Source: Norana najaformis (taxonomy: Eukaryota; Annelida; Clitellata; Crassiclitellata; Hormogastridae). From it: a stretch of DNA of 64,000 nucleotides. Position 1 is the first letter of the stretch, and the number at the start of each line of letters is the position of its first letter. Below the pieces are notes generated by a model that did no database searches, was not told the DNA's origin, and worked only from the letters and a program-made list of their open reading frames with translations. The DNA lies in contig OZ029918.1 in NCBI GenBank assembly GCA_964023275.1, positions 17,960,361 to 18,024,360 of the forward strand. The letters are read 5' to 3'. A program made the translations under genes and the position numbers. Below are positions 1-9,950 of this stretch, one piece after another.

Positions 1-317
1 TTTATATGTGAATTCACATTTTGTTTATCTTTATTACAGTAGCTATTGCATTGCAGCTTGCCTAAAAGTAAATAAAAAGGTGTAAATGAAAAACAATGTC
101 TGTAATTTTTTTTGGTCAATGCATAAACAGGATCTCAGTCAGCATTGTTGATGTGTTACAATGCCAAATGAATACTACATATAACCACGCAATAAATAGT
201 TTGCCTTGTCATGTCTTAAAAACAAACCCAAAGAAATTTAAATTAGGCCTAGATGTAGCATGAGTTTGATTTCACAATAGCTGTGAAGAATTACCGTTAT
301 ATTTAGCTCAACACTGA
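1..317. other. Unassigned AT-rich flank
   Basis: No convincing reading frame, repeat terminus or RNA gene is visible. It is the flank on the 3' side of the minus-strand CR1/L2 LINE that begins at about 318. Confidence 0.5.
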
Positions 318-3015
318 TTGTAATTGTAATTTGTAATTGTAAACGAACATTTATAAAGCGCCACTTAGGAAACAGTGGCGCTCCCGACTTGAACAAACAA
401 AAAGGATTTCAGGCGTTTGCGAGACTGGGTAGGAGAGAGACTAAGTAACTGAAGCCGCAGGTCAAGAGGAAGGCAGTTCCAGCTGGAAGGGCCAACAAAG
501 GCAAAGCTCCTGGACTGGGCAGTTGTAGTGCGGACGCGAGGGACTACCAAAAGACCACGGGTAGCTGAGCGAAGGGAGGCATGGGCAGGCAACGAGGAAA
601 CCGGAATACAAAAAGAAGTTAAGTAGGACGGAGCAGAGCCTAGAAGGCAGTTGCGCATAAGGATAAGAATCTTAAACTGGATCCGTTGACTGACAGGAAG
701 CCAATGAAGTGAATCACGAATAAAAGTAGATATATGGGCAGACTTTGGAAGACCACCGATAAGGCGTGCAGCAGCATTAAGTATAGACTGAAGCTTGGAG
801 GTGTTAATTGCAGAAAGTCCAATATAGGCAGCATTGCCAAAGTCAATCCTAGTGCAAATCAGGGCATGGACCAAAGTAGTGATCGCATGAAGAGGAAGCG
901 AGTGACGAATAGAGCGGAGTTGTCGTAGGTGGTAAAGACAAGAGCGAGAGATATTATTTACATGGTCAGTCAGAGAAAGAGTTTGATCCAGGGTGATTTC
1001 GAGGTCACGGACTGAGGAAGAGAAGTGGATATGAGAGAAATTAGAGGAAATGGAACTAAAGTCAATTTTGCCAAGCTGGACACGGCCACCTAGCCAGATA
1101 TATTGAGTCTTATCAGGATTAAGACAGAGGCGGTTAGAAGACATCCAGAGATCTAGAACAGAGGTGGCCTCAAGGATCCGCTCAACCATCAGAGTGGCTG
1201 AGGCAGCCGGGCCATGAGTAAAGGATTGAGTGTCATCAGCATATTGGTGAGATGAAACACCCAAGGGAAGAAGTATACTGGCCAGGTCAGCAGTATACAG
1301 GATATATAGAAGAGGTGCAAGTACCGAACCCTGTGGAAGACCATAGGGAATGTGAGTCCAGGCAGAGCGAGTGGGCCCAAAAATAACAGAAAGGGAGCGA
1401 TCAGAAAGAAATGAGCGAAACCAAAGAAGAGCAGAGTCAGTAAGGCCAAAGGATTTAGACAGTCGTTCTAGAAGAATGGAATGATCAACAGTGTCGAAGG
1501 CAGCACTAACGTCATAGAGAGCAAGAAGAGTGACATGGCCATGGTCAAAGGCATGAAAGATGTCAGCTAGAAGGTGGGTGATGAGTGATTCTGTCGAATG
1601 GAATTTCCTAAAACCAGATTGAAGGGGAGGCATGAGAGAATTAGATTCAAGGTATTCAACCAGTTGAAGAGAGATACATCTTTCAAGGAGCTTCGAGAGG
1701 AAGGAAAGGTTAGAAATAGGACGATAGTTAGAAGGAGAGTTAGGGTCCAGACCTTGGCGCTTGAGGGAGGGAAAGACAACTGCCCTTTTATGTGACGCTG
1801 GAATGGAACCCTGACTCATTGACGAATTACATAATAAATGTAGAAAAGGAAGAAAGTCATCAACAAATTCCTTAATTAGAAATGGAGGAAGTAGGTCAAG
1901 TTCGCATGACTTCGCGGGGGAGTCCAGTAAAAGTCGACGAAGGACATCCGGTTGAATGGTTTCCCAGCACGAGAGGTTGGCAGTTGTGGTAGGGAAGGAC
2001 GGTGGGGGTGAATCCTCAGTAGATCGACGGATCGAGTCAATCTTGGATCGCATAAAGTCCAAGTAGTAGTCTGCAGAGAACGGATGTTGAGAGTGGGAGG
2101 AGGAAGGTGAGGAACGACCTAGGACGTCAGCAAGTGATGACCAGAGGCGACGAGGGTTTCCTTTTTCTCTGTCTATCAGCGACTCCCAATACGAAGTTTC
2201 TTTGGTTCGGAAAACGGAATACATATCTCGAAGGTGATGGGTCCAGGTAAGGCGATCAGCAGGATCACGAGTGCGACGATATCGGCGCTCTAGACGTCTG
2301 GTGTTCCGACGCAAAGCGCGGCATTGGCTGTCAAAGCAAGGTCGTAGTGGTCTCGAGCGAATCCGATGTGGACGGAGAGGAAGGAGAGCATCAATGAGAG
2401 GAAGAACCGATGAGTTGAATAGGGTGAAGAGATCCTCGGTTGAGCACTCATTTAAGGAGGAGAGATCAGCGTAGATAGAGCTACTGAGGAGACCTGCACG
2501 GAAGGCTTCTCGATCAAGATTCCTCCAGCCACGAGATGAACGAAGAGCGAAGGAAGGTTGGGAGCAGAGGAAGGGAACATTGAAGAGGATGAGACCATGG
2601 TCGGAGAATGTAGGAGGTTCGACGAGGAGGTCAGTGATAGGACAGTCATCGCGAGAAATGACTACATCAAGCCATCCACCAAGTGTATGGGTTGGTTCTG
2701 AAACGTGTTGAGCTAAGCCAAACTGAGCGAGTTGGTCTAAGAAGCGAGCAGAGTCGGGTGAGGAGGGGTTCTCGAGATGGATGTTGAGGTCTCCTGTGAT
2801 GATCAGTTGGGAGTTATATGTAGAGAAGACTTCCAGGAGAGATGAGAACTCTGAGAAGAAAGCCGGAGTAAGCGGAGATGAGCCAGGTCGGTAGAGGGCG
2901 AGAATGGTGAGAGGCCCTCTAGTAGTCGAACAGGAAAGGCATAGAAGTTCATAGGTGGAGAGCAAACAGGGAGGATCGTACCTGCATCACGCACGGCAGA
3001 GGCCCATGTTGTGGT
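318..3015 (-). mobile_element. CR1/L2-type LINE, 5'-truncated, family 1
   Basis: A non-LTR retrotransposon on the minus strand. Its 3' end, at the low coordinate, reads TTACAATTACAAATTACAAT on the minus strand: a short tandem-repeat tail as in the CR1/L2 group, not poly(A). Just before the tail is a conserved 3' end (GGCGCTTTATAAATG) that recurs at about 42420 (-) and, more diverged, near 26925 (+). Two other copies of this family therefore lie in the window, at 42401-44714 and 25755-26945. The copy is 5'-truncated inside the endonuclease domain near 3015, so it could not move by itself, although its remaining frame is open. The exact 5' junction and target duplication were not resolved. Confidence 0.85.
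365..2965 (-). CDS. LINE ORF2: partial AP endonuclease plus complete reverse transcriptase
   Basis: An 866-codon open frame, the longest uninterrupted LINE frame in the window. The first 130 residues are the C-terminal half of an apurinic-type endonuclease: GDLNIHL at 58-64 and SDHG near 122. Reverse transcriptase follows, with NYRPISNLSFLSKLLER, then SAAFDTVDHS, then GLPQGSVLAPLL, and the catalytic YADD at 575-578 (nucleotides 1232-1243). The CR1/L2-type C-terminal domain comes next (LNAAARLIGGLPK, then FVGPSSWNCLP). The first ATG is only the first methionine in frame, because the true start was lost by 5' truncation. In such elements this protein nicks the target and copies its RNA there. 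No promoter is expected here; any transcription would be read-through. Confidence 0.85.
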   Translation of the reverse strand: MLSTYELLCLSCSTTRGPLTILALYRPGSSPLTPAFFSEFSSLLEVFSTYNSQLIITGDLNIHLENPSSPDSARFLDQLAQFGLAQHVSEPTHTLGGWLDVVISRDDCPITDLLVEPPTFSDHGLILFNVPFLCSQPSFALRSSRGWRNLDREAFRAGLLSSSIYADLSSLNECSTEDLFTLFNSSVLPLIDALLPLRPHRIRSRPLRPCFDSQCRALRRNTRRLERRYRRTRDPADRLTWTHHLRDMYSVFRTKETSYWESLIDREKGNPRRLWSSLADVLGRSSPSSSHSQHPFSADYYLDFMRSKIDSIRRSTEDSPPPSFPTTTANLSCWETIQPDVLRRLLLDSPAKSCELDLLPPFLIKEFVDDFLPFLHLLCNSSMSQGSIPASHKRAVVFPSLKRQGLDPNSPSNYRPISNLSFLSKLLERCISLQLVEYLESNSLMPPLQSGFRKFHSTESLITHLLADIFHAFDHGHVTLLALYDVSAAFDTVDHSILLERLSKSFGLTDSALLWFRSFLSDRSLSVIFGPTRSAWTHIPYGLPQGSVLAPLLYILYTADLASILLPLGVSSHQYADDTQSFTHGPAASATLMVERILEATSVLDLWMSSNRLCLNPDKTQYIWLGGRVQLGKIDFSSISSNFSHIHFSSSVRDLEITLDQTLSLTDHVNNISRSCLYHLRQLRSIRHSLPLHAITTLVHALICTRIDFGNAAYIGLSAINTSKLQSILNAAARLIGGLPKSAHISTFIRDSLHWLPVSQRIQFKILILMRNCLLGSAPSYLTSFCIPVSSLPAHASLRSATRGLLVVPRVRTTTAQSRSFAFVGPSSWNCLPLDLRLQLLSLSPTQSRKRLKSFLFVQVGSATVS

Positions 3016-3500
3016 ACAGCGAATTCCACATCGTCCTTGCATTCATCACAAATTAACACCAATTCGTGACGACGAAAACGAAACCCATCTTATGATGGTT
3101 GGTCATCCGAGAATGAATCTAGAGGATTTCAACGGTCCCTGAATATTCTTTGATGTCGTAAACTGCGTCGAATGCAACGAATTATGACAGCTGCCATGTT
3201 GTTTTCGTTCTCTTACTTCGTAGTAGCCCACTTACGCGTGCTAGCTAGGTCGAGTAGGGCTACTTCATGAGTTGTGCGCTACTACGTCGTCGTGCATACC
3301 GATTTAGATTCGCTGCTCCTGAGTAGGCCGAATTTACTAAATACAATAGTAGGACTTACTACGGCGTTGTGCATACGGCCTCTGGTTTGAGGTAGTTGAT
3401 TATATGTGGAATATGGCTGACCTGTTGAACTCACCTATGTAACTAATTAGTCATGTCAGTGCCATATGTGTATAAACATGTATCCAAATATGCATCAAGA
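3016..3500. other. Unassigned; possible Harbinger-like terminus
   Basis: No reading frame. The right part contains two similar stretches, near 3272-3300 and 3350-3380. The second, read on the minus strand, is GGCCGTATGCACAACGCCGT. That resembles terminal inverted repeats of PIF/Harbinger elements, which I know from general family knowledge only. No matching opposite end or 3-bp target duplication was found, so this is a weak suggestion. Confidence 0.25.
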
Positions 3501-3763
3501 CACTAAATATAGTGTCTTTCAAGAACTTCACAAAGTGTTGCACTCATGACTACAACTGACCTAAATAAGTGCATTTTAAGATGGTCAGAAAATATATATT
3601 GAACAGATTCAAAAGAAGCAATATGTAAATGTAGTGGATGGCTGTTCCACGAAGACAATCCAACACATGAGAAGGCACAGTGGTCTAGAGTTGAAGTGCA
3701 AAGTGCAGCACCTGCATTTCCCTGCAGACAGTCACCAGCCAAGCTGATGCAAGACTGGAACAC
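3500..3763 (-). pseudogene. CR1-type LINE C-terminal remnant
   Basis: On the minus strand the frame reads CAFSCVGLSSWNS, then HLHIASFESVQ and SDHLKMHLF. This matches the extreme C-terminus of CR1/L2 ORF2 proteins (pattern FxxxGPxxWNxLPxxLR ... FKxxLKxxLF). Only about 85 residues remain. The rest of the element is not adjacent, so this is an old fragment. Confidence 0.6.
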
Positions 3764-4546
3764 AGATCTCCCTGATGTGTGCTAGTGTGATGGTGACAAG
3801 TGATGCACATCCCAGCTAGAGGATCTTTAATGTAATGTGCTTTACAACAGGAATCCAGTGTGTTTCTTGCATATATTTTTATTTATGGGAATTTTCAGTT
3901 TATTGGCCCTGTTGCCCAGGCAACACATTTGAGGACTGGAACTTGCCCAACCATAACTTTGGCAGGCTTGCAGGGATTGAATCACAGTAATACAGGCACA
4001 TCAAAACAAACAAGTGAACAAGGATTTCTATTGTGCTGAACGACTGGTTGTACCATATGACTTGTATCTGGCACTGCTTATAGAGGCAGGACATGCAAAG
4101 GAAGTTCACGTGATCCACCAGAAGCACAGCCAGGTCATGGATGAGTTTTCATTCCAGTCAGGGAATCACAGCTTCATCAATTCTTTATCAGTTTTTGACT
4201 GCATCTGAAGTTTGCTCAGCTAAATATGATGCAATTTGGTTGTAGTTGATTTTAAAACATCCATTTCTGTACTTTCACTACAATGGCCCATGTTGAAGAT
4301 ACATAAGCCAGTGCATCAAACAGAGGGGATGTAGAGCACATTGAATGTTGTTGGCATACTGGTGGACTACTTACAACTCTACATGTTACTCCACAAGAGA
4401 TGAAAGACCGACACTGTTAGTGGACACCAAATAAAGACATAACTGTTGGCAATGGCTCTCCCTAGCTGATGATGTTATGTGCTGTTGGTCACTTAACAGA
4501 AATACAGCAATGTATATTTGTATGTCTTCTAGTAAAAATTAAGCTC
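3764..4546. other. Unassigned intergenic or intronic DNA
   Basis: Only short random frames; no transposon motif or exon with credible splice sites recognised. Confidence 0.4.

Positions 4547-4602
<56 letters not shown>
4547..4602. repeat. (ATT)n microsatellite
   Basis: About 18 uninterrupted ATT units. Similar ATT tails end many LINE copies in this window, so it may mark an old element tail. Confidence 0.9.
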
Positions 4603-4605
<3 letters not shown>

Positions 4606-4619
4606 TAGAAACTTCTGTT

Positions 4620-5304
4620 GTGCAAGTGTCTAGTGCACAAGGGAGCACTTGGTGGTGCACCAAATTCTCGCCACACCTTGGTGGAAAATACAGTGCCCAG
4701 CATGCAGTAAACAAAACCACTTCCAGAGACAATGTTGTAGCACCACAAATGACCAATATCACACAGGAAAAGAAACAGTACTCAGAACATGAGCAGAGCT
4801 ACACAACAAGTCCGTCAAGTACGTGAGGAAAAGAAGGAACATATGAACGGTGAAGAGACAGAGGATGAGTATGCATTTGTTCTTGAAGAAAAGAGAAAGA
4901 TGAAACAACCATATGCCTGTGTTCTTATTAATGGTTTCTCAGTTGAAATGACAATTGATTCAGGCGCCAGTGTCAATATCATAGATGAAAATATGTTCCA
5001 AACATTCCCTGATCCTCCTAATCTCAGTTTGTTGCAGACTGGAATACATTCATACACATCTAAATCACCAATAGAGATTATAGGTTCTTCTGAAACTCAA
5101 GTGAGGCATAAAAGAAATGTTGCAAACGCCATGTTTCATGTTGCCAGAGGGTCATTCCAGCTCAACTCAACCAATTTTGAGGAAGGTTCCCACCCAACCC
5201 TCTCAGAACTGGCTGAAATTTTAACCACCTGTTGGAAGGTGTATTGGATGGAAAAGCCTAAAATTTTTCTTCAGTATTTAAAATACTTTCCAAGATATCG
5301 TTGA
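4620..5304 (+). pseudogene. Gypsy-type LTR element relic: aspartic protease region
   Basis: The frame from 4789 contains ACVLINGFSVEMTIDSGASV and NIIDENMF, the flap-and-active-site pattern of a Ty3/Gypsy retrotransposon protease. DSGAS is the catalytic Asp-Ser-Gly signature. An acidic linker and a KMKQP segment precede it, as usual between Gag zinc knuckle and protease. The upstream 4620-4790 stretch may be a decayed zinc-knuckle region, since SAQGST resembles the common CPAxGxxC context, but the cysteines are lost. After residue 125 the similarity ends. No reverse transcriptase, integrase or LTR belonging to it is visible. It is unrelated in sequence to the large LTR element at 46-61 kb, whose protease site is DTGS. 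Confidence 0.65.
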
Positions 5305-6190
5305 TTCCATGACCTCACCCATTTTGCGAAACTTCAAGATATCAACTTTTTGAGAATTGGTATCTCTAAAGCTGTTGGACCAATTTAGATGATTTTTTCT
5401 TCCTATACAGTTTCTTGTGCAGATTACAAAAATATAATTATTATTATTATTGTGTGTCCTATGATTTCAGCTGTATTAAATAAATGTCGGAAGTGCCTTC
5501 ATATTCATTTTATTTCTAAATTTTGCAATATTCAGTGATCAATATCTCCACATGTACCAGGCACAATGCAATCAATTTTTGTATGTATACTGTCTATGTG
5601 GCTGGCAGAGTTTGACTTGATTACTTGTTCACTTCTGCTGGATATAGTCGGTCAAAGTTCACCATATAGTCGGTCAAAGTTTGTCAAATATGGTTGATTT
5701 TGGCATACTGATTTGCAATTAAGGGTGGCATTAACAGACTTGTTACCCTAACATTTCAATATTAAAATTGTGAAACCAGTGTGATCACTTTAAAAAAATA
5801 AGTGCAATATACCTAAGTAAACTTAATTAAAAATACAGTTAAAATAAACATTTCTTTATCATAATTAAGTGAATTTATGAACAACATTTTGTGTTAATTG
5901 GTGTACAGATGATGAAATATTCTGTGGAACTGCCAAACATCTAACAATACAAGATAATGTCATTTATGCATACAGCATCATATATTTTGAAAGTTCTTCT
6001 GTACATAAGTTGAAAAATTTGCTGTTACAGTCTTCCATACTGAATCGTCTCGCTGGTACTGGCATGCACTATTACTGTGTGCTTGAGTTGCTGGTACAAA
6101 ATGGACATTTTGGAATGGAATCCAGCATATGTCATCATGTCTTGGCCAATTCAGACGATAGCTTCCCCTCCTCTGTGTACTTGTCATGAA
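5305..6190. other. Unassigned AT-rich DNA
   Basis: No supported coding region. A short direct repeat (ATATAGTCGGTCAAAGTT) occurs twice within 45 bp near 5644-5685. The part above about 6000 may be 3' non-coding sequence of the adjacent CR1 copy (-). Confidence 0.4.
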
Positions 6191-6199
6191 TTTGACGAG

Positions 6200-7780
6200 T
6201 ATATCTTCTCCTTCCTCTGACTGGTCTGTTGTCACCCCATATTACCACGTTTGGTCATATATTGCTGCCACATATTGCCCTGGTTGATGGGTAGTGGCAT
6301 CTAGTCTGTCATCCAGTCCCAGGTCAAGATCCAGGAGTCAGGCAGTCAGACAGTCAGACAGCTCTGGTGGGTGGTGCTTGAAATTGAAGCGAGAGGGGAG
6401 ATAAGGGGAAGAGGAAGAATCAGGATAAGATTTTTAGAAAAGAAATGTTTTCAGTTTTGAGTGAAAGACCAGCGCAGAAATTGCAAGAGGTGAAGTGTTG
6501 GTGAGTTCTTACGACGAATCAGATAATTTTTCGTAATTCCGGCGGGGAGTTTATTCCAAAGGGTGGAGCAGCTATGGCTATTCAGTGATTTCCAAATTTT
6601 AAGAATGAAGTGACTGGAGGGTGAAGAAGTATTAGGACAGACAAGGAGCCGGTTGAACAGTGGTTTGATTGTAAATAACTTATGACGATAGGAGGGTTGG
6701 GAGGATTGAAGTGTGTTATAGGTAAGGGGTAGGACTTTGTACTCTATTCGTTCAGGATTTTAAGCCAGTGAAGTCATTTTTGAACAGGAGTTATGTGATG
6801 GTGTTTGGGAGATTTGGTGACAACACGAGCGAGAGCATTCTGGATGGCTTTGAGGCAGTTTATTTGAGTGATATCTATATCGAGGTAAAGTTAATTGAAT
6901 ATTCAGTTAGTGATTAGAAATCACGAAGAAATTCAGTCAGAGGGAGAGAGATGGTGGACAATAAATATTCACAAGCAATACCTGTTTGTTGCCAGAAATG
7001 AGAGTATCCAGAACCTCAACTTCGGTGCAGAGATAGGCAAAGTGAACCTATGTAGTGGTTGATATGATGTAAAAAGAAAACCAAGTCCCTACTTTTACTA
7101 CTGCATTGAGTCTCATTTAGAACAGAAAAGGTTTGGGGTATAAGATCAGAAATGAATGCAGATGTATCACTAGGTTGAAGCAAGGTCTCATTAAGAGCAA
7201 GTACTGGCAAGGAATGCTGACAAAGAAAATTTTGTAGAGCTGCAGCTTTATTTTAAAGAGAGCAAATGTTTATTTGACCAATATTCAGATTCTAAAGTCT
7301 AACGGGTCCAGGATTTATTTCAATATGACCAGCCAAAAGAAGTAACATAAGCATATACAAGGACAACCCATGACAGGTAATTGAAGACGTTTTACATGAA
7401 TTTGCATTTAACAGAGGACGAAAATTCATGTTACTGGTATACAGCAGCAGCAAATAAGTTTGAAATGAAAAAGCAGCACTAGGAACCAGGTAAAACGAAT
7501 GAGCTTGAGCCAACTTCAGAAACACACCAGACCGCAGTGGTGCTTGTGTGAACTCAACAACAGACCTGTCTCTACCTTGACAAGAAGCAGGAACAGAAAC
7601 AATGTACAGTATAAAAGCAAGCAATGTAAAGAAGCAGACATAACAGCATTCACAGAACTTGCAAAACACAAAAGCCTCAACAGTGACACAGCGAGTAAAA
7701 AAGGCGTGACCTGAATAAGAAAAGAACAGTTCTTCAGTTCATGGGCGATTCACAAACACAGACAATGAAAAGAGGGCCTG
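6200..7780 (-). mobile_element. CR1-type LINE of the 2A family, internally deleted copy
   Basis: On the minus strand, from 7780 downward, this starts with 5' sequence shared with the plus-strand copy near 38300 (both contain GAACTGAAGAACTG). The N-terminal ORF2 segment follows at 7669-7292. It has the signature AQAHSFYLVPSAAF, a hydrophobic stretch, and a 2A-like motif GHIEINPGP at 7304-7330. An endonuclease piece follows (PSDTSAFISDLIPQTFSVLN at about 7185-7127, then SGNKQVLLVNIY near 6985). At about 6930 the sequence jumps directly to the C-terminal domain (NALARVVTKSPKHHHITPVQ, then WLHWLKI). Most of the endonuclease and all reverse transcriptase motifs are missing. It is therefore a non-autonomous deletion derivative, with extra stops. 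Confidence 0.7.
7292..7669 (-). pseudogene. N-terminal ORF2 segment with variant 2A-like peptide
   Basis: A 125-codon frame ending at a stop five codons after the 2A-like motif. Compared with the plus-strand copy at 38524, the motif carries His in place of the Asp (GHIEINPGP versus GDVEINPGP). That Asp is nearly invariant in active 2A peptides, so skipping is probably weakened. The preceding LYMLMLLLLA stretch is hydrophobic, as in the other copy. Confidence 0.6.
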
Positions 7781-8100
7781 CCTTTGTTAATATGGACTTA
7801 AAACCTTAGAATTAAGAAATTATGGCTTGGAACTTGCTGTACCCATGTAGGCCACGAAATACATAAAGAAAGGTTGACCGGTGGTCACAATGCGAACGGC
7901 GCATAAATTAATACAAGAAGAAATAAATAAATAAATTGAAACTTATCTCCAAAGCAGAATAATCAGAAAATAAAATCAGAAAATAAACAGTTCACAGGCT
8001 AAATCCAAGAATTTAACAGTTAGACGATTTTATATAGAAAAACAATAACGAAGTTTGAAAGCAATGCCATGTCCTAATGGAACATTGGGAAATGCTCATT
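7781..8100. other. Unassigned, possibly LINE 5' untranslated region
   Basis: AT-rich with no clear frame. It lies upstream of the minus-strand 2A-family CR1 copy and may include its 5' leader. Confidence 0.3.
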
Positions 8101-8119
8101 TTCTGCTCATAAGCCCATG

Positions 8120-8580
8120 GCACAGTATGGCAGTAAGAGCTAAATCATATAGAAAGATGAAGAAGCAAGAATCAATGCATTTGAAGTGGTGTCTGCGGCA
8201 GATTCTTAGACTACTGTGGACTGCTACGAAGACAGATAACTGGGTCCTAGAGTTGGCAGGAGTAGAGAGGAGTCAGCTGGGATTAAGCAAAGAGGAAGCT
8301 TTCATACTTTGGACATGTGCTATAAAAGAGTGGAGACTGCCTAGAGAAAGAGGTCATCCAAGGCACAGTTCCTTGATCCAGAGCTTGGGAAAGACCCAAC
8401 ATGACATGGACAGTGGACTGAATTATCGTCTGACCAGTTATTACTGGAGACAAAGGACAGAAGCAGATGGCACAAAATTTTCCGTGGTCCACTCAGTTCT
8501 TGACTCGAGGATGGTTGAAGACAAGACAAGCCACTGAGACAGCAGTAGACAAATTCTAAGACCCTGGACACAGGTCCAGT
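8120..8580 (+). pseudogene. RTE-like LINE C-terminal remnant
   Basis: The frame from 8055 shows LKWCLRQILRLLWT, then NWVLELAGVERSQLGL. This is the C-terminal pattern of RTE-like ORF2 proteins (W-C-x-R-x-L-x-I-x-W ... N-x-x-V-L). A shifted GRGHPRHSSL stretch follows where the family has a glycine/arginine-rich RGRPR segment, then a W-R end. Frames are mixed, with at least one frameshift, and nothing upstream of the C-terminal domain remains. Confidence 0.5.
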
Positions 8581-9010
8581 GCATTACAGAACTTGCTCTT
8601 TACTTTCCATCTTATGTGGGTATCAAGTTATAGTGCTTGGTGACAGAGGCATATGTGTCCAAACAACTTGCCCAGGGTCATTACATGGAATCTGCTCAGC
8701 AGGTACAAACCTGCAATCTTTTGATTACAGGCCCAAAGTGCCAACCAAATAGAATACCATGGCACATATCTACGTATTTAGAGGAAGGTCATTCCAGGCA
8801 GGTATACTAGCCAAAAACTTAGCATGTGAGCATGTGTAGGAGACAACCAGTTAACTCAAACATAGGACACTGTAAATGTGCTTGTAATCAGAAGTTTGTT
8901 TAGTGCAGCTTCAAAGAAGCTAATCAGAGGCACTCTCTAACCTAGTCTCAATTAAGTTAAAAGTTCAGTAACTACATAAAGTTCATCCATAGGCAAAAAT
9001 GCTAAGATAA
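8581..9010. other. Unassigned DNA
   Basis: No frame or repeat I can name. Confidence 0.4.
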
Positions 9011-9640
9011 TTTGAAAAGTCACCAGTGGCAATCCTCCACACAGAGCTCAACCAATGGATTCCCATCCAGAGTAATAGTTGAAACCATGCTTGAGGACCA
9101 TGTGACATTGAGGATGAGGAATGGTGACTGGAGGTGTGGTCCACTGCTGAAGGCACACGGTTGCCTCATCGTTCAGCAGTTCCCCACAGATGGAAGAAAA
9201 TGCAGCATCTGGATATCTCTCAAAGCAAGAATTGTAATTAAAACAATATAACATCGGTGTTTAATACACAGAGCATCTACTGATGGTGCACCAAAATCAA
9301 GCTGCTGTCAAGTCAATACCCAAAAGGTCCAGTGATTCACAGAGGCAGTTAAGGGTGGGAAGCAAGAGATCTGTGCAGGGCAGGCATTCATCAAGAGATG
9401 GCCAGTTAGACATAGAACCTCTGTGAGGTTGACAAATGACACGAGTCCAGGCACTCTTCACCCTTCATTGACCAAGTCCAAGCATTCCCATTTGCGGATG
9501 GTACACATAGATCTGAAGCTTGACACCGTCCAGGTGAGAACCGTTTCCCTTTACAGGTGGATGAGTCTGGTGGATGATCATGCAACGGTTGCTCACAACA
9601 AAAACAGACAAAAACACACAAAATCTTTTTATTTTAAATA
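9010..9640 (+). repeat. Unclassified interspersed repeat, copy 1
   Basis: This stretch is similar, with small gaps, to 13560-13960. Shared landmarks in the same order are GAAAAGTCACCA near the start, GAGGAATG, CACAxGGTT, a CAGATxG(A/T)xGAAAA stretch and GAACCTCT(C/G)TGAG. No coding potential is evident. The family cannot be named. Confidence 0.4.
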
Positions 9641-9950
9641 TCTACAAAGTGATTCAGTTGCAGTCAAAGTGCAAACGTAAAAAAATTATTGAGCAAATTC
9701 AATGTGAAAATCAGCTGTTTTACAAAATGAACATGACAGACACAGACATGTAGAATTCTGTAAATCAAGTTCTGGGGTTACATAATGTTAATATTATTAC
9801 ATTTATTATTATTACTACTACTGCTGCTACTACTACAGCTGTGTTATCATTATTATTTTTTTTGCCTGAGGTATCTATGATCCCTCAGGAAGTAAAATAA
9901 TTATCCGGAAGAAAAATTATATTCTGAGATGGCGGCTAGTCTTTGCTGAT
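9641..9950. repeat. AT-rich and ATT/CTA-repeat stretch
   Basis: Low-complexity trinucleotide runs (ATT, ACT, GCT) at about 9790-9860, with otherwise AT-rich DNA. Confidence 0.5.
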
